Shown piece by piece: positions 27,084 to 36,047 of a DNA stretch of 64,000 nucleotides. This DNA is from Terripilifer ovatus. GTDB lineage: Bacteria > Pseudomonadota > Alphaproteobacteria > Rhizobiales > Beijerinckiaceae. A program made the position numbers and the translations under genes. Every line of letters begins with the position of its first letter. Position 1 is the first letter of the stretch. The notes under the pieces were generated by a model. The model did no database searches. It saw only the letters and a list, made by a program, of their open reading frames with translations, and was not told the DNA's origin. Location of the stretch: NCBI GenBank assembly GCA_029222685.1, contig JARHVB010000005.1, positions 269,348-333,347 of the forward strand. The letters run 5' to 3'.

Positions 27084-27812
27084 ATGAGCGAAAACATCCT
27101 CGTCGTGTCGGACGATCCGATCCTACGGATTACCCTGAACCGTCCCGAGGCCGGCAATGGCGTCACCGACGACATGGCGGCGGAGCTGACGCGGCTCCTG
27201 CTGCAGGAAGGTCCGAAACATCGTCTTGTCGTGTTGCGCGGCGCGGGCGCTGATTTCTGCATCGGACGCGCGGCCGGCCCCAAGCCGGCAACGCCTCCCG
27301 AGGCGCTGGCGCGACGGCGTTCCACCGAAGTCATTTTCGATTGCTATGGTGCCTTCCGCAAATGCCCCGTGCCGATCATCGGCCTCGTGCAGGGCCGCGC
27401 GCTCGGCTTTGGCTGCTCCATCGCAAGTCTGTGCGATCTCACCATCGCCACCACGCAGGCGAAGTTCCAGATCCCTGAGATGTCGCATCGCATCATGCCA
27501 ACCATGGTGCTGTCGTCGCTGATCGATCGCCTGCCGCGCAAGGCGATCTCGCATCTGGTTTACACGTCCCAGGTGATCGGGCCCAAGCGCGCACTCGCGT
27601 TCGGCATCTGCGGCGATATCGTCGAACCGCAGGACGCGGAAGCAGCCCTCGACACGGCCTGCCAGGCGATCCTCGCCGCGCCGGCGGCGGCGACCGAAGG
27701 CGTCAAGGAATATCTGCGCACCGCGATGCAGATGGACGTCCAGGGCGCCGTCGATTTCGCCAGGAACATCCACGCGACGATCAATTCATCGTCTGAAATG
27801 AAGAAGCCCTGA
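27084..27812 (+). CDS. Enoyl-CoA hydratase/isomerase family protein
   Basis: 242 residues behind AGGGAG. Crotonase fold signatures: LRGAGADFCIGR near 50-61 (first oxyanion segment), GRALGFGCSIASLCDLTIAT (second oxyanion segment), and FQIPEMSHRIMPT containing a Glu at the Glu144 position of rat hydratase. The second catalytic Glu (Glu164) appears replaced, since the aligned segment is RKAISHLVYTS. It may therefore be an isomerase, hydrolase or other crotonase rather than a hydratase. It sits between two receptor genes in the operon ending with UbiD. Confidence 0.85.
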   Translation: MSENILVVSDDPILRITLNRPEAGNGVTDDMAAELTRLLLQEGPKHRLVVLRGAGADFCIGRAAGPKPATPPEALARRRSTEVIFDCYGAFRKCPVPIIGLVQGRALGFGCSIASLCDLTIATTQAKFQIPEMSHRIMPTMVLSSLIDRLPRKAISHLVYTSQVIGPKRALAFGICGDIVEPQDAEAALDTACQAILAAPAAATEGVKEYLRTAMQMDVQGAVDFARNIHATINSSSEMKKP

Positions 27813-27833
27813 ATTCATGATCTAGGGGGAACC

Positions 27834-28850
27834 ATGCGCACCTTCGCAATCCTGAGCGCCACGGCGGCTAGCCTGCTTTCGCCTCTCGCCGCTCAGGCGC
27901 AGGCGGTGGACTACTTCAAGGGCAAGCCGCTGACGGTCATCACCAGCACCGGCGCCGGTGGTCCCTATGATCTCGTCGCCCGCGTCGTCTCGAAATATCT
28001 GACCAGGAACCTGCCGGGCAATCCATCCCCCGTCATCCAGAACATGCCGGGCGCCGGCCACGTTCTGGCGACCAATTACATGTACAATCAGGCGGCGCAG
28101 GACGGCACGGTCATCGCCATCGTCGCCAATTCGATTCCACTGCACCAGATGATCAACGGCAAGGGCGTGCGCTATGACGCCCGCAAGATCAACTGGATCG
28201 GCTCCACCGGCATTTCCAATCTGGCGACGGTCGCCTGGCACACGTCGGGCATCAAGACCACCGACGACGTGATGCAGCGCGAGCTCATCACCGGCGTCAC
28301 GGGCGCAGGCTCCGGCACCTATCTCTATCCCGCGGTGATGAACCTGGTGCTCGGCACGAAATTCAAGTTCGTCATGGGCTACAAGAGCTCGACCGAGATC
28401 GGCTTGGCAATGGAGCGCGGCGAGGTCTTCGGCCGCAGCGGCACCAGCATCGCCGGCATGAACCAGGAGAACCCGGACTGGCTGCCGAACAAAAAGATCT
28501 TCGTCCTGTCGCAGGTCGGCGCCAAGCGCGATCCGCTGCTGCCGGACGTGCCGCTGATGGAAGAGCTCGGCCGCAACCCGCAGGAAAAAGCGATCCTCAA
28601 ACTTGTCTCCTCGCCCGTGGCCCTAGGCCGTCCGTTCCTGACGGGTCCTGGCGTGCCGGCTGACAGGGTCGAGACCCTGCGCCGCGCCTTCGATGTCTCC
28701 ATGAAAGACCAGCAATTCATCGACGAGGCAGCCAAGGTGCAGATCGAGCTCGCCCCGCTGACCGGCGAACAGGTGACAAAGATCGTCGCCGACAGTTTTG
28801 CGACACCCGTCGAACTCGTCGACAAGGTGCGCGGCCTCATGGCCGAATAA
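27834..28850 (+). CDS. Bug-like periplasmic receptor (divergent subgroup), second in operon
   Basis: 338 residues behind GGGGGA. Signal peptide ends near AQA, followed by VDYFKGKPLTVITSTGAGG. NMPGAGHVLATNYMYNQAAQ and MERGEVFGRSGTSIAGMN match the equivalent stretches of the protein encoded at 26061, so the two are paralogues in one operon. It probably binds a carboxylate destined for the UbiD-encoded pathway 35 bp downstream. No membrane partner is nearby. Confidence 0.82.
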   Translation: MRTFAILSATAASLLSPLAAQAQAVDYFKGKPLTVITSTGAGGPYDLVARVVSKYLTRNLPGNPSPVIQNMPGAGHVLATNYMYNQAAQDGTVIAIVANSIPLHQMINGKGVRYDARKINWIGSTGISNLATVAWHTSGIKTTDDVMQRELITGVTGAGSGTYLYPAVMNLVLGTKFKFVMGYKSSTEIGLAMERGEVFGRSGTSIAGMNQENPDWLPNKKIFVLSQVGAKRDPLLPDVPLMEELGRNPQEKAILKLVSSPVALGRPFLTGPGVPADRVETLRRAFDVSMKDQQFIDEAAKVQIELAPLTGEQVTKIVADSFATPVELVDKVRGLMAE

Positions 28851-28884
28851 GCAGACAATCTGAACAGATTTTGGGAGCAGACGC

Positions 28885-30495
28885 ATGAGCAACACAGGAA
28901 TGCAGGGTAAGGAATTCGATTTCGACAAATTCAGGCTGCGCAAGTTCGTCGACAAGATCGCCGAACTCGGGGAAGTCGAAGTCCATGAGGAACCGGTGAC
29001 CTTGACCGCCATGAGCGGCATGATCGAGCGCAGCCCGAAGGCGCTGCTGTTCAAGCAGGCCGGCCCCGAGAAGGTCGAGATCATCGCCAAGGCGGCGGCG
29101 AGCCGCGCCCGCCTCACGGCGGCGCTCGATGCGACGCCTGAAACCGTCTACGAAAAGTTTTTGGGCCGCCTGGCCTCGCCGAAAACCTCCGTGGAAGTGC
29201 CGTCCGACGAAGCGCCCGTTCATGCCATCAAGATCACCGGCAAGGATGTCGATCTCACCAAGCTGCCATTCCATCCCCAGCATGAGTTCGATGGAAGCTG
29301 CTACATCTCCTCCGGCATCGATTATGTGCGCGACCCGCAGACCGGCCGATCCAATGTCGGCAGCCGGCGCCTCTCCCTGCGCAACCGCTACCAGACCGGC
29401 ACCAACATCACCGCGCCCTCCGACCTCAAGCGGATTTTCGAAGGCTGCGCCCGGCGCAAGGAGCGGCTGCCGATCACTTTCACCATCGGCACCCATCCGC
29501 TCGACTTCTTCGCCGCGACCACGCGCCAGCAGGGCGACGAGCATCACATGATCTCGACCATGCGCGGCGAATCCGCCCCGCTGGTCAAGAGCCTGACCAA
29601 CGACATTCTGGTGCCAGCCGACGCCGAGATCGTCCTTGAAGGCTATCTCGACGAACGCGGCTATTTTGAGCCGGAAGGGCCGTTCGGTGAATACATGGGA
29701 TATTATGGTGCCATCCACATGGATCCGGTGTTCACCTGCACCGCGATCACCATGCGCAAGGATGTCCTGCACCAGACCCTGCAGCATGGCACAGCCTTCG
29801 TGCTCGACCAGACCGACGCCGCCTGCATGACGGCGCTGCGCGTCGAGGCCACGGCCATGCGAATTCTGAAGACCGTCTGCCGTGAGCCGATCGCCGTCAG
29901 TTCGCGCTCGCTGTCTGGCGGTTCGGGGACGCTGCGCATCTCGATGAAGCAGCATCGCCACGGCGAGGCGCGCAACGCCATGCTGGCGATCTTCGGCGCC
30001 ATCCTGCAGATCAAGCAGATCTATGTCTTCGACGAGGACATCAACGTGCATGACGACCGCCAGGTCGAATGGGCGATCGGCACCCGCTTCCAGGCCGATG
30101 AGGATATCGTCGTCGTCAACGGCATGATGGGCATGCCGATGGACCCGTCATTGAACGGCCGCCGCACCGGCGCCAAGGCCGGCTTCGATTGCACCAGGCC
30201 GTTCGGGCGCGGCAGCGAGATCGTCCATATGCGCTGCGCCGCCAAACCGAGCTATGGCCCCGCACGCTTCCAGACGGTGGAACAGGCACTGGAGGCAGGA
30301 CCTCTGTACTATACCCATCTGGTCGAAGCCGTCGGCAGCACCGATGGCCGCGAAGTCGCCGCCGCCCTCGATGATCTGCGCAGCCGCGGCCGCCTCGGCC
30401 GCGACAAGGACGGCCGGTATCATCTTGCCGATTCCAAACCGGGACTGACCGGCATCGTCGGCGAGCTCTATCATGATCCGAACCACGGCATCTGA
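28885..30495 (+). CDS. UbiD-family prenylated-FMN-dependent (de)carboxylase
   Basis: 536 residues behind GGGAG. Active-site landmarks are NVGSRRLSLRN near 157-167 (Arg of the E-R-E set), EGPFGEYMG at 264-272 with Glu264 and Glu269 five apart as in known UbiD enzymes, and MKQHRHGEARNAMLAIFGA. The family reversibly decarboxylates aromatic or alpha,beta-unsaturated acids using prenyl-FMN made by a UbiX protein, which is not in the window. Residues about 465-520 form a C-terminal extension that reads like a winged helix. It ends the four-gene operon begun at 26061. Confidence 0.9.
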   Translation: MSNTGMQGKEFDFDKFRLRKFVDKIAELGEVEVHEEPVTLTAMSGMIERSPKALLFKQAGPEKVEIIAKAAASRARLTAALDATPETVYEKFLGRLASPKTSVEVPSDEAPVHAIKITGKDVDLTKLPFHPQHEFDGSCYISSGIDYVRDPQTGRSNVGSRRLSLRNRYQTGTNITAPSDLKRIFEGCARRKERLPITFTIGTHPLDFFAATTRQQGDEHHMISTMRGESAPLVKSLTNDILVPADAEIVLEGYLDERGYFEPEGPFGEYMGYYGAIHMDPVFTCTAITMRKDVLHQTLQHGTAFVLDQTDAACMTALRVEATAMRILKTVCREPIAVSSRSLSGGSGTLRISMKQHRHGEARNAMLAIFGAILQIKQIYVFDEDINVHDDRQVEWAIGTRFQADEDIVVVNGMMGMPMDPSLNGRRTGAKAGFDCTRPFGRGSEIVHMRCAAKPSYGPARFQTVEQALEAGPLYYTHLVEAVGSTDGREVAAALDDLRSRGRLGRDKDGRYHLADSKPGLTGIVGELYHDPNHGI

Positions 30496-30554
30496 CGTCA
30501 GCCAGCCGCCGAAACTGATGGAACTGGCGAAGAAGGCGATCCAGACGAACTGAG

Positions 30555-30941
30555 CTATCGCCGGTCGAGAACGATCTGCGTCTGGGTAACGATGGCGGCG
30601 AGCTTGCCGTCGCTGCGGAATATGCGCGACTCTATGACGATCGTGGTGCGTCCCACATGCAAGGGCGTGGAAACGCAACGCACCGTCTCGCCCACTTTTA
30701 CCGAAGCGAAAAAATTGGTCTTGCTTTCGATCGTGCTCGTCGTCTTGCCTTCGGGAAGATGGACGAGGGACGCCTGCGCGCCCACGGAATCGCCAAACCC
30801 CATGAACACGCCGCCGTGCAGCATGTCGCCGACGCGGCAAAGGTCGTCCCTGGCCACCATCTCGCCCTCGAATCGGTCCTTGCCGCGATAGGTGATCTTC
30901 AGGCCCAGCAAGTCCCGATAGGTTCGCTTCGTCTCAGTCAT
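30555..30941 (-). CDS. PaaI-family acyl-CoA thioesterase
   Basis: 128-residue hotdog-fold protein. CRVGDMLHGGVFMGFGDSVG carries the HGG motif of the PaaI group, and TTSTIESKTNFFASVKVGE follows as expected. It hydrolyses acyl- or aryl-CoA thioesters, often to rescue CoA from dead-end intermediates. It is the last gene of the minus-strand operon beginning at 37858, 5 bp after a receptor gene, and is convergent with UbiD. Confidence 0.85.
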   Translation of the reverse strand: MTETKRTYRDLLGLKITYRGKDRFEGEMVARDDLCRVGDMLHGGVFMGFGDSVGAQASLVHLPEGKTTSTIESKTNFFASVKVGETVRCVSTPLHVGRTTIVIESRIFRSDGKLAAIVTQTQIVLDRR

Positions 30942-30946
30942 TCAGA

Positions 30947-31927
30947 TCAGTTCTCCAGAAGATGCGCTTGCCGCACCAGTTCCTTGTAGTCGACATTGGC
31001 TTTCAGGAACATCGCCTGCCCCTCGTCCGGCGTCACGATGAATGGGATGCCGCCGGCGGTCGCCAGAAATTTCCTTGTCTCCTCAGTACTGAGGATCTGG
31101 TTGAACAGTTTATTCAGCTTGTCGACGATCGGCCGCGGTGTCGCAGCCGGAACCATGGTGGCAAACCAGCTCCGCATATCCATATCCGGCACACCGCCTT
31201 CGATCATGGTGGGAACATCAGGCGCGATGTCCATACGCTCGCTCGAACTGATTCCGAGCAGGCGAATGCGCCCTTCCCTCGCCTGCGACAGGCCGAAGAC
31301 CGGATCCCAGACGCCGTAGTCGACCGCGCCGCTGTTCATATCGCTCATTGCCTGAGATGAGGCCCGGTATTGCACGATCGTCGGATCGACACCCATCTTG
31401 ATCTTGTAAAGCTCGCCGACCATCTGGCTGAAGATGCTCGAAGATGCGTAGCTGGCCTTGTCACCCTTGTTTTTGAGCGCTGCGGTCAGCTCAGGCAGCG
31501 TCTTGATCGGGCTGCCGGCGGAGACCCCGATAAAGAACGCCTGGCGCTGCACGTTGGAAACGACCTGCAGGTCTTCCGCCTTGAATTGCGGATGCTTGAG
31601 GCGATTGAGATTGGCGGCAATCCCGTTCGCGCCATGCAGGTAGATGGTATAGCCATCCGGCTTGGCTCTCGCCACATACTCCGCCGCGATATTGCCCCCC
31701 GCGCCGGCCCGGTTCTCGACGATGACTGCGACCGGCACGAGCTGCCCCAGCTTCTCGGCGAAGTAGCGTACGATGACGTCGGCTCCGGTGCCCGGCGGCA
31801 GCGCACAGATCAGCGAGATCGTTCGATTGGGATAGTCCTCATTGGCCGCGACCGCCCTTGACGCGGCCGAAACTGCCAATCCGGCGACAAATGCAGCACC
31901 AAGTGCGAACCGCTTCAACGCCGTCAT
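30947..31927 (-). CDS. Bug/TctC-type periplasmic receptor, tandem copy A
   Basis: 326 residues with a signal peptide (MTALKRFALGAAFVAGLAV, cleavage near AVA). LICALPPGTGADVIVRYFAE and GAGGNIAAEYVARAKPDGYT are Bug motifs. The C-terminal 100 residues are nearly identical to those of the neighbouring copy at 31942 (shared SWFATMVPAATPRPIV and GQAMFLKANVDYKEL), so this is a recent tandem duplication. Confidence 0.9.
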   Translation of the reverse strand: MTALKRFALGAAFVAGLAVSAASRAVAANEDYPNRTISLICALPPGTGADVIVRYFAEKLGQLVPVAVIVENRAGAGGNIAAEYVARAKPDGYTIYLHGANGIAANLNRLKHPQFKAEDLQVVSNVQRQAFFIGVSAGSPIKTLPELTAALKNKGDKASYASSSIFSQMVGELYKIKMGVDPTIVQYRASSQAMSDMNSGAVDYGVWDPVFGLSQAREGRIRLLGISSSERMDIAPDVPTMIEGGVPDMDMRSWFATMVPAATPRPIVDKLNKLFNQILSTEETRKFLATAGGIPFIVTPDEGQAMFLKANVDYKELVRQAHLLEN

Positions 31928-31941
31928 GGTCGTCCTCCCGT

Positions 31942-32919
31942 TCAGTTCTCCGAGATATTGGCCTGCCGTACCAGCTCCTTGTAGTCCACATTGGCTTTCA
32001 GGAACATGGCCTGCCCCTCGTCCGGCGTCACGATGAACGGAACCCCGCCGGCGGTCGCCAGGAATTTCCGCGTCTCATCGGTACTAAGGATCTGGTTGAA
32101 CAGCTTGTTGAGTTTGTCGACGATCGGCCGCGGCGTCGCCGCCGGCACCATCGTGGCGAACCAGCTCCGCATGTCCATATCCGGCACGCCGCCTTCGATC
32201 ATGGTCGGCACGTCAGGCGCGATATCCATGCGTTCGCTCGAGCTGATGCCGAGCAGCCGGATGCGCCCCTCCCTCTCCTGGGAGATCGCGAAGGTCGGAT
32301 CCCAGACGCCGTAGTCAATCGAACCGCTGAGCATATCGTTCATGGCCTGCGTGGAGGTCCGATACTGCACCAGGGTCGGATCGAGCCCCATCTTGATCTT
32401 GTAAAGCTCGCCGACGATCTGGCCGAAAATGTTCGAAGAGCCATAGCTGGCCTTGTCACCCTTCTTCTTCATCGCCTCGGTCAGGTCACGCAAGGTCCTG
32501 ATCGGGCCGGCGGCGGGGACGCCGATAAAGAACGCCTGGCTCTGGACATTGGAAACGACCTGCAGGTCTTCCGCCTTGTACTGCGGGTTCTTGAGCCGAT
32601 TGAGATTGGCGGCAATGGTGTTGGCGCCATGCAGATAAATCGTGTAGCCATCGGGCTTGGCGCGCGCCACATATTCCGCCGCGATATTACCCGAAGCGCC
32701 CGCCCGGTTCTCGACGATGACAGTGACAGGCACGAGCTGTCCCAGCTTCTCGGCGAAATAGCGTACAATAATATCGGCGCCTGTGCCGGGCGGCAGCGCG
32801 CAAATCAGCGAGATCATCCGGTTGGGATAGGCATCATCGGCGAATGTTGCGCGTGGCATGGCAGACACGGCCAATCCCGCGACAAGCGCACCGAACAGGA
32901 ACCTCTTCGACACCGTCAT
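31942..32919 (-). CDS. Bug/TctC-type periplasmic receptor, tandem copy B
   Basis: 325 residues. Signal peptide MTVSKRFLFGALVAGLAVSA. Same architecture as the downstream copy with substitutions mostly in the N-terminal half (for example GASGNIAAEYVARAKPDGYT for GAGGNI...). The two genes are 14 bp apart. Retention of both suggests either different ligands or a dosage role. Confidence 0.9.
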   Translation of the reverse strand: MTVSKRFLFGALVAGLAVSAMPRATFADDAYPNRMISLICALPPGTGADIIVRYFAEKLGQLVPVTVIVENRAGASGNIAAEYVARAKPDGYTIYLHGANTIAANLNRLKNPQYKAEDLQVVSNVQSQAFFIGVPAAGPIRTLRDLTEAMKKKGDKASYGSSNIFGQIVGELYKIKMGLDPTLVQYRTSTQAMNDMLSGSIDYGVWDPTFAISQEREGRIRLLGISSSERMDIAPDVPTMIEGGVPDMDMRSWFATMVPAATPRPIVDKLNKLFNQILSTDETRKFLATAGGVPFIVTPDEGQAMFLKANVDYKELVRQANISEN

Positions 32920-32960
32920 GACATATCCTCCCGTTGTTTTCTCTTCTTGCCGTTCTGCGT

Positions 32961-33572
32961 TCAGGATTTCGCTGTCCTCTCGATAGCCGCCATCGTCACG
33001 ACGTCGCTCAAGGTCGCGTAATTCGGGCCTCCAAGCCGGGCCAGAGGCTGCAGCTCCATCGTGTCGATCTTGCCGTCACGCATCAGCCCGTCGCGAACCC
33101 GGAAGCGCAACACTTCACCGATGATGAGCTGTGTCTTGCGCGGGCCGATATCGATGGACTGGTGCAGCACGCACTCCATCTGCACCGGGCAGCGCGCAAT
33201 GGCCGGCGGCTTCACCACGAGGCTTGGGCGCGTCTCGAGCTTGAGGATATCGACTTCGCTAACCTCGGGCGGATATTCGATTGCGCTGGAATGAACTTCC
33301 TGCACAAGATCGAACGACGCGATGTTGACGACGAATTCCTTGGTGGCGAGAATGTTGGCGGCCGTGTCCTTCATCTTGCCGGCCTTGCGCCCGACGCTGA
33401 TCGCCAGCATGGGCGGCTTGGCGGCAACGAAGGTGAAATGGCTGAACGGCGCCAGGTTGATGACGCCGGCCTCGGACAAGGACGTCACCCAGGCGATGGG
33501 CCGCGGCACGACGACACCTGTCAGCAGCCGGTAGCATTCCTCGACGGACAGACCACTCGCCTCGATATCCAA
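32961..33572 (-). CDS. Flavin reductase-family protein (FMN-binding split barrel)
   Basis: 203 residues from a TTG start at 33572, chosen because AGGGAG lies six bases upstream; a TTG at 33587 is possible but has no good site. RLLTGVVVPRPIAWVTSLSE and APFSHFTFVAAKPPML are typical of the flavin reductase domain, with KMKDTAANILATKEFVVNIA after it. Such proteins bind FMN and either supply reduced flavin to an oxygenase or act on their own. No two-component flavin oxygenase is adjacent. It is within the eight-gene operon. Confidence 0.8.
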   Translation of the reverse strand: MDIEASGLSVEECYRLLTGVVVPRPIAWVTSLSEAGVINLAPFSHFTFVAAKPPMLAISVGRKAGKMKDTAANILATKEFVVNIASFDLVQEVHSSAIEYPPEVSEVDILKLETRPSLVVKPPAIARCPVQMECVLHQSIDIGPRKTQLIIGEVLRFRVRDGLMRDGKIDTMELQPLARLGGPNYATLSDVVTMAAIERTAKS

Positions 33573-33605
33573 GCCACTCTCCCTCAAACCGTTGTCAGCG
33601 CCGCA

Positions 33606-34508
33606 TCAGGCTTTCAATCCCGCCGCGAAGAGCCTGATCGCCAGACCGAGCTGGTCGTCGGGCAGCCCCAGATGCAGCACGCCCGACAGATGATTGTGCC
33701 CAAGCAGTTGAACCAGCGGCGGCAACACCTTGCGCGCAGCGGATATGGCCTGGATCAAACCCATGGACTGGCGCTGGAAGTGCACCGGATCATATTCGGC
33801 CATGCCGACCAGCATCGGCAGTTTCGCGGCGACAAGCGCACTCTGCGAGGAACGTGCCGCGTAGAGCGAGGCATCCTCGCCGTAATAGGCCTTGGAGACG
33901 GCATTCGGATTGGCAATGGTCAGATCATAGACACCCGACAGCAATACCGCGCCGACTACGCCGCGTGATGCGAGCTTCTGCTCCTGCAGCGCGATCGCGG
34001 TTGCCACATGCGCCGCGCCGGCCGATTGACCGAACAGGATGATATTCTGGATGCCATAGGCGCTGCCGTTGTCCGCAAGCCAGGCCGCGGCAGCGACAAC
34101 ATCATCGGCGCCGGCGGGCCAGGGTGAGGCCGGCGCCAGACGATAGGTCATCGTTGCGCCGACGAAGCCATTGCGCGCCGCCCAGATGCCGATGTTCTCG
34201 TAAAACGGGCTTCCCGGCTTGCGCTTGTCCCCGGCCACGAATCCGCCGCCATGAACGAACAGCAGCGCGGTGTCGGATGCTGCCGATACGCTCTTGAAAA
34301 GGTCGATGCGATGACGCTCGTCCGCGCCATAGACACGATCCCGGATGATGGCGACATCATCCGGCGGCTCCAGGTCGTGCAGCCCCGCATAAAGGGCCGT
34401 CGTCTGCTCAAGCATCGACGGCGTCAGGCTGTTGCCCAGGGCGGCGACTGCGCGCCGCGCGTCTTCCAGTTCCTTCTCCGACACCCGGTTCATCGTGGAA
34501 GCGCTCAT
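33606..34508 (-). CDS. Alpha/beta hydrolase, hormone-sensitive lipase type
   Basis: 300 residues. HGGGF (oxyanion) near 89-93 and GQSAGAAH (nucleophile Ser) near 164-171 define the HSL-like esterase group, and GHNHLSGVLHLG near the C-terminus gives the likely His. No signal peptide, so cytoplasmic. Start and upstream ligase stop overlap as ATGA, so expression is coupled. It probably hydrolyses a short-chain or lactone ester in the pathway. Confidence 0.85.
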   Translation of the reverse strand: MSASTMNRVSEKELEDARRAVAALGNSLTPSMLEQTTALYAGLHDLEPPDDVAIIRDRVYGADERHRIDLFKSVSAASDTALLFVHGGGFVAGDKRKPGSPFYENIGIWAARNGFVGATMTYRLAPASPWPAGADDVVAAAAWLADNGSAYGIQNIILFGQSAGAAHVATAIALQEQKLASRGVVGAVLLSGVYDLTIANPNAVSKAYYGEDASLYAARSSQSALVAAKLPMLVGMAEYDPVHFQRQSMGLIQAISAARKVLPPLVQLLGHNHLSGVLHLGLPDDQLGLAIRLFAAGLKA

Positions 34509-36043
34509 GATGTTGCAGCCAGAGATTGAACGATCTCGACGAGATCGGCCTTCTTGACCTTTCCCGATGCCGTCATGGGAAAGCGCTCAAACAGGTACAA
34601 GGCTTTCGGCCGTTTGTGCGGGGCCAGGTTCTCGCGGCAATACGCCATGAAGGCCGCCTCGTCGATGGCGCCGGAAGCTGTCGCGCAGGCGACCACGCGC
34701 TCGCCCCATTCGCGATCGGGAATGCCGATGACAGCGATCTCGCTGATGCCGGGATAGAGCAGCAGGCGCGGCTCGATCTCGGCGGGATAGACGTTTAGCC
34801 CGCCGGTGCGGATCATGTCGCGCTTGCGCCCGCGCAGGTACATGTAGCCGTCCGCATCGATCTCGGCGAGATCGCCGGTCAGCAGCCATCCGTCCTTCAG
34901 GGTCTTGGCGGTTTCCTCCGGCGCTTTCCAGTATCCGGTAAACACCGTCGGCCCCTTGATCGCCAGCTCGCCGACTTCACCGTGAGGAACCGGCCGCAGG
35001 TTGTCGTCCAGGCACTGCACCTGATGAAGGCGGCAGGCCCGACCGCTCGAATGGCCGCCGCTGAATGTGGGATCGGCGGCCACGCGCGCGAAATCCGCCG
35101 GCGTCTTGAATGTCACCAGGCCACCGGCTTCCGACGAGGCGTATCCGGCTGTGATGCCGGCCTTGAATGTGCCTTGCGCATAGATGGGGATGAGCGAACC
35201 GAGCTGATTGATGCCGTGGAGAATACGCAGCGAGCTGAGGTCGGTCGTCGCGAAGGACGGATGCGCGGAAAAGCGCCGCGCCATCCAGTCCATGGCGGCG
35301 GCATGGGTCACCCGCTCGGTCTCGATGGCGCTCAGATACTGCCCGGCATCGAAGGCCGGCAGCACGATCATGCGCACGCCCTTGAACACATAGACCGCCA
35401 GCAGCATCACCGCCATGCCGGCCGCGAACGGCTGGGCGATCAGGCCGATATCGCTATCCAGAACCGGCGTCTCCACCTGGATCGAAATCGACGCCATCAC
35501 GAAGTTATAGTGGCTGCGCACGCAGCCTTTCGGCACACCGGTGGTGCCGCTGGTGAACTTGATCGTCAGCGGATCGTGCGTATCAACGTCGATATCCGGA
35601 TCTTCGGGGCCCGCCTCCTTTGCCAGCGCCACAAGGTCAAGTGGCAAGGCATGCTCACCGACGCCGATCACCGCCGTCACCGAGGCGACCTTGCCGGAAA
35701 TGCTGACCGCGAGCTCCGTCGAGGGACCATCGGCGATGATCATTTTCGCGGCCAGGGTCTCGGCGATATATTCGATGTCGGCTGCCGTCAGTGTCGGCAT
35801 CACCGGCGCGCTGATGCAGCCGATCCGCGCCAGCCCGTAATAGACCAGGATGAACTCGACCGAATTGTTCATCAGCAGCATGACCCGGTCGCCATGCCGC
35901 GCGCCGAGATTCAAAAGCGCGTTGGCGACGCGATTGACGCCCTCGTTCAAGTCTCCCCAGCTCAGCCGGCGCCCCTGGAACAGGAGCGCCTCTTCGCCGG
36001 CCTTCGTCACTGCATGGCGTTTGAGAGCAGCATCCAGTCGCAT
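34505..36043 (-). CDS. AMP-forming acyl-CoA synthetase/ligase
   Basis: 512 residues of the ANL superfamily. FTSGTTGVPKG is the A3 P-loop, GYASSEAGG is the A5 region, and GWLLTGDLAEIDADGYMYLR with GRKRDMIRTGG holds the A7-A8 core and hinge. The last lysine motif is MTASGKVKKADL. It activates a carboxylic acid to its CoA thioester in the cytoplasm. Substrate is unknown. It lies 4 bp after the CoA-transferase beta gene and overlaps the esterase gene by 4 bp. Confidence 0.9.
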   Translation of the reverse strand: MRLDAALKRHAVTKAGEEALLFQGRRLSWGDLNEGVNRVANALLNLGARHGDRVMLLMNNSVEFILVYYGLARIGCISAPVMPTLTAADIEYIAETLAAKMIIADGPSTELAVSISGKVASVTAVIGVGEHALPLDLVALAKEAGPEDPDIDVDTHDPLTIKFTSGTTGVPKGCVRSHYNFVMASISIQVETPVLDSDIGLIAQPFAAGMAVMLLAVYVFKGVRMIVLPAFDAGQYLSAIETERVTHAAAMDWMARRFSAHPSFATTDLSSLRILHGINQLGSLIPIYAQGTFKAGITAGYASSEAGGLVTFKTPADFARVAADPTFSGGHSSGRACRLHQVQCLDDNLRPVPHGEVGELAIKGPTVFTGYWKAPEETAKTLKDGWLLTGDLAEIDADGYMYLRGRKRDMIRTGGLNVYPAEIEPRLLLYPGISEIAVIGIPDREWGERVVACATASGAIDEAAFMAYCRENLAPHKRPKALYLFERFPMTASGKVKKADLVEIVQSLAATS

Positions 36044-36047
36044 CGGC

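Noticed and set aside
28837..30051. A 404-residue minus-strand reading frame opposite UbiD
   Set aside because: No recognisable motifs; the plus strand carries the complete UbiD active site.
30496..30554. Hydrophobic minus-strand peptide (VWIAFFASSISFGGWL) between UbiD and the thioesterase, possibly a transporter remnant
   Set aside because: Too short to support; no flanking homologous sequence.
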